A stretch of 64,000 nucleotides of DNA. Origin: Adiantum capillus-veneris (lineage: Eukaryota; Streptophyta; Polypodiopsida; Polypodiales; Pteridaceae). This document shows, in pieces, positions 10,315 to 21,719 of this stretch. Every line of letters starts with the position of its first letter. Positions within the stretch are counted from its first letter, which is position 1. The position numbers and the translations under genes are program-made. Under the pieces are notes generated by a model that saw nothing but the letters and a program-made list of their open reading frames with translations, had not been told where the DNA came from and did no database searches. The stretch is from contig CM043954.1 in NCBI GenBank assembly GCA_014529385.2, positions 2,276,501-2,340,500 on the forward strand. Reading direction: 5' to 3'.

Positions 10315-11462
10315 ACTGAGAAAAAGGGGATGTTCACCATACTACATTATTCTTTAGAAATGAAGACACATAGCTATATAAACATTAGCTAACTATCAAT
10401 AGCGACATAGAACAATGGAGGAGATTACATTTAAAACCTCTTGAAAGACAATCCAATGAAGATCCACCCACATCAATGTGTTTAGCTATAGAATAATGGA
10501 GGAGATGGCATTTTAAACCTCTTAAAACACAATACACTAAAATCCACCCTCATCAATGTGTTCAATTCATCCTTATAACCTTCTTGAAACAAAAGTAATA
10601 GTTGGTTGCTCGAAGTTGCTATATTGCTTCATTAAACTGACTATTGGTAGGGAAAGGAAAATTTAGCTAACTATCAATAGTGACATCTCGTCATCGTAGA
10701 ACAATGGAGGAGATTACATTTAAAACCTCTTGAAAGACAATCCAATGAAGATTCACCCACATCAATGTGTTTAACTAGAGAATAATGGAGGAGATGGCAT
10801 TCAAAACCTCTTAAAACACAATACACTGAAATCCACCCTCATCAATGTGTTCAATTCATCCTTATAACCTTCTTGAAACAAAAGTAATTGTTGGTTGCTT
10901 GAAGTTGCTATATTGCTTCATTGAACTGGCTATTGGTAAGGAAAGGAAACTTTAGCTAACTATCAATAGTGACATCTCGTCGTCGTAGAACAATGGAGGA
11001 AATTACATTTAAAACCTCTTGAAAGACAAACCAATGAAGATTTACCCACATCAATGTGTTTAACTAGAGAATACTGGAGGAGATGGCATTTAAAACCTCT
11101 TAAAACACAATACAATGAAAATCCACCCTCATCAATGTGTTCAATTCATCCTTATAACCTTCTTGAAACAAAAGTAATTATTGGTTGTTTAAAATTGCTA
11201 TATTCTCCATTGAACTGGCTATTGGTTGATGTTAATTGGTTGGCAATTGACTTAGAGGTGATACATTTTTTTCTCCTAACAAGGTTGAATTGTTTTAGGA
11301 TCTATAGATAGGTGTATAAATGTAGTATACACAAAGTGTAATTTTTGAGGATTGGTAGACTTACATATCACATTATATTCCAACCTTAATTTCTAAAAGT
11401 GTTGCTGTTTGATTAGCCAAAAAAAGGCCTTCTCTATTATCCAGAAGCTGATGCATGAGTTC

Positions 11463-11465
<3 letters not shown>

Positions 11466-11506
<41 letters not shown>
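11466..11506. repeat. (CT)n microsatellite
   Basis: About 20 CT units, at the same position in the repeat module as the run at 10279. Confidence 0.98.
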
Positions 11507-11509
<3 letters not shown>

Positions 11510-12160
11510 AAAAAGGGGATGTTCACATACTACATTGTTCTTTAGAAATGAAGACACATAGCTATATAAACTTTAGCTAAGTATCAATATTGACATATCA
11601 TCATAGAACAATAAAGGAGATTAAATTTATAACCTCTTGAAAGACAATCCAACGAAGATCCACCCACATCAATGTGTTTAACTAGAGAATAATGGAAGAG
11701 ATGGCATTTAAAACCTCTTAAAACACAATACATTGAAAATCCACCCTCATCAATGTGTTCAAATCATCCTTATAACCTTCTTGTTGTTGGTTGCTTGAAG
11801 TTGCCATATTGCTCCATGGAACTGGCTATTGGTTGATGTTAATTGGTTAGAAAACGATTTAGAGGTGATACATTTTTTGCTCTAACAAGGTCCAATTTTT
11901 AAAGGATCTATAGATAGGTGTATAGCCATAGTATACATAGTGTATAATTTATGATGATCTATAGACTTGCATATCACATTATATTCCAACCTTAATTTCT
12001 AAAAGTGTTGTTGTTTGATTAGTCAACAAAAAAACCTTTTCTCTTATCCAAAAGCTGATGCATGAGTTCATCTGTGTGTGTGTGTGACTGAGCAAAAAGG
12101 GATGTTCACATACTACACCGTTCTTTAGAAATGAAGACACATAGCTATTTAAAGTGCATT

Positions 12161-13526
<1,366 letters not shown>

Positions 13527-14214
13527 TGTAAAGGTCCATGTGAGCCGACCACTGACCATTTAGAAATCCCTAGGTATAAAGATCAATAAACATGTGAAAG
13601 GAGGCTTATCTTTTGGAGAAGAGAGAGCTCTACAAAACGTATGCTCAAGCTATTAAGCTGCTCCAATTTGTAATCATCCCAACTAATGATTGGGTAATCC
13701 GTTTTCAATTTTGAAACTTGCATTGTGTTCCTATTTCCATGCTCTTTCAATTAAGTGTAAGCATTGTCAATTTTGTTGAGGTTCACAACTACGCATTAGT
13801 GAGTCTAATTATCAATTTGAGTACTTAAATCATTGTTTTTTGACATTTTAACCATTGAAGAGTGTTCTTAGACCATATGACGACAATTTTGGTATGTTTT
13901 GTTGCACTTTTCAGGACCTTTTTTTATGATGGATTGTGATTTTGATACCTTGTTGGACTGCAACCATACTGATGGGGTTGCACGCCTAAGGAGGACGCTA
14001 AAATATAAAAGCTACTGGAATCTATTGTAGACCATGCAGGCAACAACGTTTTCGTGAGCCCTGCTTGAGCATGCACGTGTAGGTGTGGTGCAACAGTAGA
14101 TTTCGGTTGCTTTTATATTTTACACTATTGTTTAAATAGTGGTAGCCACTGTATTTAATCCTTGCCAAGATGGTCTCCTCACCATCGGCACCCGCCATAG
14201 CTGCAATACCATCA
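13527..14214 (+). mobile_element. Probable old LTR upstream of an initiator-Met PBS (left edge uncertain)
   Basis: The sequence ends ATACCATCA two bases before TGGTATCAGAGC at 14217, the same geometry as the copia element at 3957. A TATA-like TATAAAG lies at about 13575. TGTAAAGG at 13527 is a possible left terminus. No second copy is in the window and no coding region follows, so this is a remnant. Confidence 0.4.
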
Positions 14215-14216
14215 AC

Positions 14217-14228
14217 TGGTATCAGAGC
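14217..14228 (+). promoter_or_regulatory. Primer-binding site, initiator tRNA-Met
   Basis: Exact TGGTATCAGAGC. Confidence 0.7.
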
Positions 14229-14662
14229 ATATTGAGATACTTTATCATAGAAATTTACTGTTTTTGAGCTTGTGACCTTAAGCAAGGGCCTATTCACCCT
14301 CGATCATCAATGCTCCAAAGGCTGCATCCTCCATAGTTCCTCTCCCTTTCACATACTTGGTAGGATAGTGCCCCTAGGTGTCCTTGATCTCCTCCTAAAG
14401 TTTTGTTGCATTTCAAGTACGTTTGAATGCCAAAATGGCGACCTAGAGCATTGAGAAAGGACATAGGCAAATTTCCCTAGTTATTGAGTGTTGGTTTCCT
14501 TGTTGAATTGGTGTGTTTTTGCTTGTTAAGGTTCACTTCTTAAGATTGACAACCTCAAAGAGTTTCTGTGTCCCATTTGAGTCACTTCCCTGATTATTGA
14601 CATTGCGTTAGTGCCAGATAGCTATGCTATAAACGTCCGTCCTCAGGGCAACCCGCTAACAT

Positions 14663-14682
14663 TGGCGTCGTTGTCGGAGATA
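14663..14682 (+). promoter_or_regulatory. Decayed tRNA-Asp primer-binding site of an old gypsy element
   Basis: TGGCGTCGTTGTCGGAGATA follows a CTAACA terminus. It differs from the complement of the tRNA-Asp 3' end by C-to-T and G-to-A transitions, as expected for methylated DNA. Leader-like sequence follows to about 15000. No gag is visible. Confidence 0.45.
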
Positions 14683-15230
14683 ATGATCCTTAGATGGTGA
14701 GTGACCTAGTGCATATTTAGAGTGTTCTTTTTCCAAAGGTTTTTTTTTCCATTCCATTTACACCTTAGGAGTGAAGCAACTAGACACGGGGTTTAGTGCT
14801 TGTAGAGTCTAGAAGTCAAGGACTTGCTAGGACTATTCTCAAGAGGTAAAGAGAATTGTGAGTGAGATAGCCAAAAGCATTTCGTTCTCCAATTTTTTTG
14901 TTACTCTCAGAGTATTGTACCATTTTCTGTTTTGACTTTATTTTGTACCATTTTGTTTCATGTTTCATTTCAATACTTAGGAGTGTAAGACCATATTAGG
15001 TAAAGTGGGAAAATCCCAATTCCCAGGTTGGACAACTTTCAATATATCATGTTCAAAATATAGAGATTTTGTCAAAAATTTGAGTTTTCTTAAGGTCTCA
15101 TTCCACTTTATGCACATACAATACACAATGAAAACAACTAAAATACCATGGTTTCAATTAATTGGATTATTAGGAGACAAGAATATTGCATCCATTATCG
15201 TTGTCTATGTTCTACTGTCCTACCTACAAC
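14683..15230. other. Old gypsy leader remnant or intergenic DNA
   Basis: No coding sequence is recognised. A 108-codon frame at 15005-15331 runs into satellite sequence and has no known domain. Confidence 0.4.
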
Positions 15231-15239
15231 TTATCTCAA

Positions 15240-16395
15240 CATGGAGAGCTTGGTTTCTAGGTCCACCACTTGTCCAAGTTAATGTAAAAGTGACTCAAGG
15301 TTCACAACTTGTGAAAGCAAGGATCCATTGAGGAGTACAATCCACTTGGCTATTTTTCCTTAATTTATTGCATGTGACATTCAAGCAAGGTCCACTTCTA
15401 ATCTAGAAATTCTTAATTTGAGGCATGGGGCATACATAAAATATGTACCATATGCTCTATTGCCTCATAGGAAGGTTGGTTTCAAGGTGCACTTATCCAG
15501 GCTAGCCTATCTTGGAGAAATGATGGAGCTTGCTTCTCTCCTTGTTTCAATGGAGACTAGCTTGGACAAGTGGTGGACCTTTGCTTCTCTCTATGTTGCA
15601 ATAGAGTTAGCTTGGACAAGTGGTGACCTTGGAACAAAACCCCCATGTAAAACATATCATGGGTATTCCAAGTGATTAGAAAGATTACCATTTAAGATAT
15701 AACTTTATAGGTTGGACAACTGGAGCCTAGCTTGGAGAAATGGTGGACCTTTGATTCTCTCCATGTTTCAATGGAGCCTATCTTGGAGAAATGGTGGAGC
15801 TTGCTTCTGTCCATGTTTGAATGGATCCTAGCTTGGACAATTGGTGGACCTTTGCTTCTCTCTATGTTTCAATAGAGTTAGCTTAGACACGTGGTGGATC
15901 TTCAAACTAAACCAACTACTATTAATGTTTCCTAGCTTGGACAAGTGGTGGAGTGTTTCTCCTCTCCATGTTTCAATGGAGCTTAACTTGGACAAGTATT
16001 GGACCTTAAAACAAAAACCCCATGTACAACATAGCATGGATTTTCTAGATTTCAATGGAGTCTAGCTTTAACAAATGGTGGAGCTTGCCTTCATCCATGT
16101 TTCAATGAAACTAGCTTGGACAAGTGGTGGACCTTGTAACAAACCCCCCCATGTACAACATATCATTTTTTTTCTAAGTGATGGGAAGGAATACCATTCA
16201 AGATATAAACTTATAGCTTGGATAAGTAGTTGACTTTAAAACCAAATTCATCATAATACAATGAAATACAGGTCAGCCAATTCCTCAATCTTGAGACCAA
16301 ACCTCCCATGCTATTAGAGATAATATATTGGATAAGTGGTGGACCTTCTATTATTTTCCCATGCCCAGTTTAGACAACCGGTACACTTTGCAGCT
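15240..16395. repeat. Satellite sequence with the 20-bp core, array A
   Basis: Repeated blocks of 60-110 bp each contain variants of TTGGACAAGTGGTGGACCTT followed by TTGCTTCTCTCCATGTTTCA (for example near 15568, 15616, 15836, 15940, 16116). One core near 15263 is in the opposite orientation. The open frames here (DKWWT-type peptides) are repeat artefacts. Confidence 0.85.
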
Positions 16396-16399
16396 ATAA

Positions 16400-17720
16400 C
16401 ACTAGGTTGGTAACCTAACAGGACATAAAAGTGTCCTTTCAGGGTTTTGAAAAAAACCTCCAACACCATAGTAGATCCACTCATTTTGTAAAATCCTTTC
16501 ATGAGGTTATAGTTCAAGGCCTACTACACATGGAAAAAATAAGAAACTTGTAAAATTTCTCATCTTTTGGTCACACCAAGCCTCCAAAGTTGATGGACCA
16601 GTACATTTTCATCAAAACAATCATTTCTTACGTTTTGTTGCATAAAAATAAGATTAGGGATTTTTGTAGGACTTGAGATAAATTCCCTAGTTAACTTCAA
16701 TGGGTTGGTGATAAGAACATATGATTCCTTCCCACTCACTATTTTTTGTTTTGCCAAAAGAAATAGGTACAAAAAAGTTGAATTTTTACCATTCTGCAAA
16801 CCTATCATCAAAGTTTCTATAGCCACGTTCAATACAAATAATATATGCATGTTTTCTTAGTTCCCTATTGTCCTTTAGGTTCATAAGGAGCCATGGAGCA
16901 TGTCAAAATAATAATACATCTCTTACCAAGGGGAATCTTGGGGACAAAGATGAAGTGCTAAGTACAACAAACATGAAAAAAATGGGTTCAACATTATGAG
17001 TTGTAGAATCCCATAGAAACTATTCAATATCTAGCCAAATTTGATCCTTATGACTGGATATGGTTACAACCTACAAAATGCATGTAGTTGTCACAAGAAA
17101 CTAACAATATTGAAAAAGCTATACTTGATATACTAGAGTGTTTCGTTTTCTTCTATAATTGAAAGAATCAACCATCGTTGTCTACTATGAAAAATAGGGT
17201 ATTAGGTGCCCCAAAACTTAAGGAATATTAGCTTTATGTTACAATATGCGACATAGAAAATCAAAACTGCATTTGGATATCATGAAAGCCACCAAAAAAA
17301 TCATAGAAGAGCTAAAATTGGCTAAAAAACAGGATTTGACCATTTTTGTAATTTGGTCATAACTTACAACTTTAACATTTATTTCTCCCTAGAAGAATTA
17401 GGACATGTTGAGGACTACTAAAGATAGTTCTCTAGCATTATGGACCTCACAAACATGAATTCTAGAGTGGTATAGTTGCAGAAAGTTGAAAAAAGCCAAA
17501 AACAGGACCCGTTTTTTCACACAGTTTAGGTTGTGAAATGTTGTGCAAGGACAAGGTTAAAGATGGAATTGATATTCCAAAAAAATGTCGAGTTTTTTTC
17601 AGCTCATGAGACAACTTTCTAGACAGATAGCACCTCAAAATCCATTTTGAAACTCTTGACATAATTCAAGGAAAATGGTCACTTAACAGGACATAAAAGT
17701 GTCCCATTACCAACCTAGTG
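16400..17720. mobile_element. Non-autonomous CACTA-type DNA transposon (1321 bp)
   Basis: The ends are 14-bp perfect terminal inverted repeats, CACTAGGTTGGTAA at 16400 and its reverse complement ending at 17720. A 4-bp repeat ATAA flanks it (16396-16399, 17721-17724). Subterminal copies of AGGACATAAAAGTGTCC lie just inside both ends. The duplicated locus near 28010-28040 has the same flanks joined without the insert, which acts as a related empty site. No transposase frame is present; the two short minus-strand frames (16560-16850, 17462-17662) are unrecognised. CACTA elements usually make 3-bp duplications, so 4 bp is slightly unusual. Confidence 0.75.
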
Positions 17721-17724
17721 ATAA

Positions 17725-18133
17725 AGGTTGGACGAGTGGTCGAGCCTTGTTTCTATCCATGTTTTAATGGATCCTAGCTTGGACAAGTGGTGGACCTTGG
17801 AAAAAAGCTTCCATGTACAACATATATGAGGTTTTCCATGTTTTAATGGAACCTATCTTGGACAAATGGTGAAGCTTGCTTCTCTCCATGTTGATTTTGG
17901 AACTACCTTAGACAAGTGGTGGAGATTTGCTTTTCTACTCTTCATAATACAATGAAATATAGGTTGGTTACATGGTGAATCTTAAGGCCAAACCTCCCAT
18001 TTTACTAGAGATGATACGTTGGACAAGTGGAGCAACCTTCTATCATTTCTCCATGACTATATTAGACAATTAGTAGACCTAGCATCTCTCTATGTTGTTT
18101 AGAGATGAGCTTGGACAAGTGATGGACCCTTCT
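17725..18133. repeat. Satellite sequence, array B
   Basis: Continues the locus interrupted by the CACTA element. Its order of motifs matches 28030-28440 closely, including CTTCATAATACAATGA and GGTTGGTTACATGGTGAATC. Confidence 0.85.
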
Positions 18134-19726
18134 TGTCATAATAATCAATATCTAATTCTCCTAAATGATTTTCTCATGTTAAACTGATCATTTAATGTGG
18201 GGAAGGCCAGGGGAAAAAAAGCTAGAATATTGGTTAAGCTAGCAGACTGGCCATAGTAGGGATCCAAAGGAGGGAAAATAGGGATCCAAAGGGGGGGCCA
18301 TCTGCAAAAGAGCCATGTGCAACAATGGGCTAAAAAGACCCTAAGGTTCAGCCCAGTAAGACTTCCAAAATGCTAAGGTTCCAAAATTCAAAGGTTGTGT
18401 CTAAAGGTCAACCCTAGGGAAAATTGGATGCTTTGTGTGTGCCCTAAAAGTCTTTGCCCATCCCTACATGGGAGGGGGCGAGCCCTAAAGGTAGGGGATG
18501 AGAGAGAAAGCCACACACACACACACACAGGCTCCCTTTATACAAAGGGAATGAGGGACATATGTCAGCTCCCTAGGCCAGATGTCCACAAGGTGTGCCC
18601 AATTTCTATTGGATGACCCTTGAAGTGGACCAATGAGAATTAAGCTAGAGTAAATCTAGTTTAATTAATTTAAAAACATTTATTAAAAGAATCCAATGAG
18701 AATTAAGTCTCCTAGAAGACTATTGGGCAGTCTCCCAAGGGGTCCAATGAGCATTCAGGAGCCCCATGGCTTGCCTGATTCCTATTGGCCAGGAGGCAAA
18801 GGGCTCCAATGAGAGTTTAGTTTAATTATTTAATTACCTAAAGCTCTCACAAAAGGGGAAAGGGGGACACATGTCAGAAGTCTATCACTTATGCTGCTTA
18901 ATTGTAATTGGCTTGACTTGGGGAGGGCCAATGAGGCTTCAGCAAGAGCAATTAGCAAGAGGGCTCGCCCAAGAGAGAGAGGGGGCTGATTTGTGCAGGG
19001 CATTATCACACACACACACACTCACACAAGCTCATGTGTGAAGAAAGAGAAGACTATCTCTTCCCAAGCTTTAATGGAGAACTCATCACCTACTCCAAGC
19101 TTGTGAGATAGAAGCCTACATCAACACTCTCTCGGCATGTGGATGCAAATCCAACCAAGAGCCAAGATTCAATGCATGCTCATCTCCTCTACCAAGCTAA
19201 TTACTAAGCTAAGCTATGCTACATATGAGTGATTATGTGAGGAGATGTACATCTTTCTCGTAAGATACTCCTTCTTCCTCTCAATCTACTCTCATACCCT
19301 GCTAGCTCTCACCATCTTCGAAGGTGTGTGAGGTCTTGGGTCTGAGAACGGGGATAATTCAAGTTATGTTTGTTAAGTGTTTTGCTTAGTGCATGAAGTT
19401 TCCATCTTCATTGCACTAGCTAGTCTTGAAGGAACACAAAGAATTGTATTGTACAATGTCTCTCTTGATGGGAGAAACCATAATACAAGGCCTTTTGGAG
19501 GGGGGACCGGCTCCATGAAAATCCGGTCCTCAATTGTTGTCAATAGCTTAATTTTTCTCTCTTTTGAAAGTATTGTCGATGCTATCTAACTAGGTGTTAT
19601 GCTTTTTGTTGCTCTCTCCACCCAAGCACTCTTGTAATTCTCATTAGGAATCTATTCTAATGAAATGCCCACTATGTTCATGCTAATTTCCGCTACACAT
19701 AAGTTATTAAGCCATTAAATGTTACA
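18134..19726 (+). mobile_element. Solo LTR of a gypsy element (1593 bp)
   Basis: Starts TGTCATAATAATCAATATC and ends CCATTAAATGTTACA. It is homologous over its full length, in inverted orientation, to the LTR at 24549-26147 that flanks a chromovirus pol. Flanking 5-mers are CTTCT and CTGCT, a target duplication with one mismatch. No internal sequence is attached on either side, so it is a solo LTR. It carries an AC run near 18512 and five CCAATGAG motifs. Confidence 0.85.
18630..18935 (+). promoter_or_regulatory. Cluster of five CCAATGAG motifs in the LTR
   Basis: Direct copies begin at 18630, 18693, 18744, 18806 and 18928, interspersed with ATTGG on the same strand. The reverse complements (CTCATTGG) are kept in the partner LTR near 25340-25640. 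CCAAT boxes bind NF-Y; function as an LTR enhancer is inferred. Confidence 0.5.
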
Positions 19727-20580
19727 CTGCTTCTCTCTTCCCTTGGTTTACTAGTTTGAAGACTCAGTATATATACTTTCTTAGATCTAGCTTGAACAAG
19801 TGGTGGACCTTGTATCCACAATCTTAATCCATTACAAAAATGTATATGAAAAAATAACATAGGAATCTTGGTTTGAAGGTCAGGCAATTAGGTTCCAAAT
19901 GCACATAATAATATATTTTCCACCCATAAGAAAATAAAGTTAAATATGTTATTACCAAATTGACAAAGGTAACGTCCAAGAATTCTAGCTTTGCATCTTG
20001 TCACAACTAAATCTTCATCAAGGCGACATGCATGTATACATCAACTTTTCAAGCCATTCAAGAATACATGCACTTAGATTCCATAGTTTTCTTTTCAAAG
20101 TCTTTTAGGTTCTAAAACTCGTTCACATAAAGTATGTAATGATAAAATTCTTGAAGAAAACATTTGTGCCCAAGAAAAATATCCCTCTCACATATTTAAA
20201 GTCCATGAATTCTCTGATCCGCACTTACAAGTTTTATTTTGACATCAAACATCAATTCTCTCCTAGTTACAAATAAATGCAACCTCGATATGAATTGATA
20301 AAAAATGAATTTCTTTTACTATATGACCCAACATAGGCCCCAATCAAATAAAAAATGAGTCCCCAAAAATTTGGGTGCACTCTAGCAATACATCAGAGTC
20401 CCCTTATAATAGGATGCACTCCAATAGTACATTGAAGTCCCCTTAGAGTAGGGTGCACTCCATTGAAGTGTTCATAAAATTGACACACCTTTGTTTTAAA
20501 AAAAAAAAGACTATATCAAATTATACAATTGTTGAAAGATACACACTAGAATAAAAAAAGCATCTTATGGCCATATTTAT
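19727..20580. repeat. Satellite-flank module and low-copy repeats, no gene
   Basis: 19727-19870 matches, in inverted orientation, 37030-37190 next to the ParB-like gene, and in direct orientation 28440-28500. A short tandem repeat of about 41 bp (GTGCACTCC ... GTCCCCTTA) occupies about 20368-20465. No coding sequence is seen. Confidence 0.6.
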
Positions 20581-21359
20581 TCAATGCTTTCGTGTTGACA
20601 AGTACACACCAATGACATAATTTGTCTCAGAATCACTGTACTGATTTACAATTGTGTTGTATGTATAGACTCTCTTATCTCTTGCATACAACCATCCTAC
20701 CAACCATGGAATTATGGTTCTCTGCAAGAAGTTTTGAAGTTGCTCGGAAGTTTGCCTCCACATCTTTGGAAATATAGGATATTTCCTTGACATGTTCCAC
20801 ATCACCCTATATGGAGTGTCATAAAAAATTAAGGTATTTTTTGCATCCAAATCCTCAAATATCTTCCAAATATCACTCAAATTTTTGTGATAAACCCTTG
20901 TAAATCCTGACATGATATTTGGATTTTGGCAATTTTTGTTACTCATAAACACCTTGAACTTGGTATACTGCTCAGGAAAACATTTTTGTGTGATGCGTTG
21001 CACCCTTGTTAAGTTATAGCAACTCCATATCCATAGCTCAAAGTATTCAGCACAAAAATCCAAAAAACTTTGTGCGTCTGGTCGCACCACATGATAAACT
21101 TCATCTTTATTCTCCACAAGTCGCATGTGTTGAGCCCAAGCTCGCATAGAATCTCCATGTTTCATTTCAATTGTCTTGAGAAGTAACCCCTCTAGATCCA
21201 AGGTAAGTACTCTTTTGATGTCCTTGAAAGCAAGTGGTAGGTGATAAGGAGGTGATTGATTCCTTGGACAAGGTCTTGGAGGAGGTTGGATGGGTAATTC
21301 AATAATTTTCTTCAATTTATGCCAGCATATAGCCAATCCATTTTTCTGTAGTGATTCTG
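20581..21359 (-). CDS. FCP1/HAD-like phosphatase domain exon, probably inactive (copy A)
   Basis: An exon on the minus strand that begins after a splice acceptor (TTTAATTTCAG at about 21360) and ends in TGA at 20581; about 258 codons. It resembles the FCP1/NLI-interacting-factor branch of HAD phosphatases, which dephosphorylate the RNA polymerase II C-terminal domain. Motif I reads VLTLDLEGLLL, so the second catalytic aspartate of D-x-D is glutamate and the following T/V is lost. A V-RP-x(6)-FLDF segment follows, then WIWSCYN in place of the usual W-S/T motif. The Asp-Asp motif III is degenerate (TLIFYDTPYR). Upstream exons would lie beyond 21360, next to a satellite array. Either a divergent pseudo-phosphatase or a gene fragment; no frameshift is seen. 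Confidence 0.6.
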
Positions 21360-21719
21360 AAATTAAAGAATAAGAACACTTAATGAAAACACAACAATAT
21401 ACATGAGTTTTACATTGTCTACCCTAAGGTTTTATTAGATACCAAAATCCATCTATGATCTACTCATTAATAGAAAGAAAGTCGAATTAAAATCCTGACT
21501 CTTTTTTATGCTACACTCTCTCTTAGTCTCAATACCATGGAGTTCAACTAGACTTAAGTCAACTAATAACTACTACTTGTTGTTAAAGGTATGCTTGAAG
21601 TGCATAAAGCTTAACCAATGCTCTAGTGTAGAATGGGTATTTAGGTCTCAAGGCCTACCACTTATTCAAGCAAAGATCCATTTAGATATGGAAACTCAAT
21701 TTTTCTTAATATAATGATA
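21360..21719. other. Probable intron or flank, no gene
   Basis: AT-rich sequence upstream of the FCP1-like acceptor. No further exon was identified. Confidence 0.4.

Larger units (their letters stand above)
10100..12160. repeat. Tandem/nested repeat array with embedded CT microsatellites
   Basis: The phrase TTTAGCTAACTATCAATAG recurs at about 10385, 10662, 10951 and, diverged, at 11570, giving units of roughly 280-290 bp. Each unit contains two similar halves (AATGGAGGAGAT ... CCACCC ... ATCAATGTGTT). A longer module starting GCATGAGTTCATCT, followed by a dinucleotide run and ATGTTCACATACTAC, occurs at 10268, 11450 and 12059, so there is a higher-order structure. The run is (CT)n in the first two and (GT)n in the third. 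No transposon termini were found. Confidence 0.8.
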
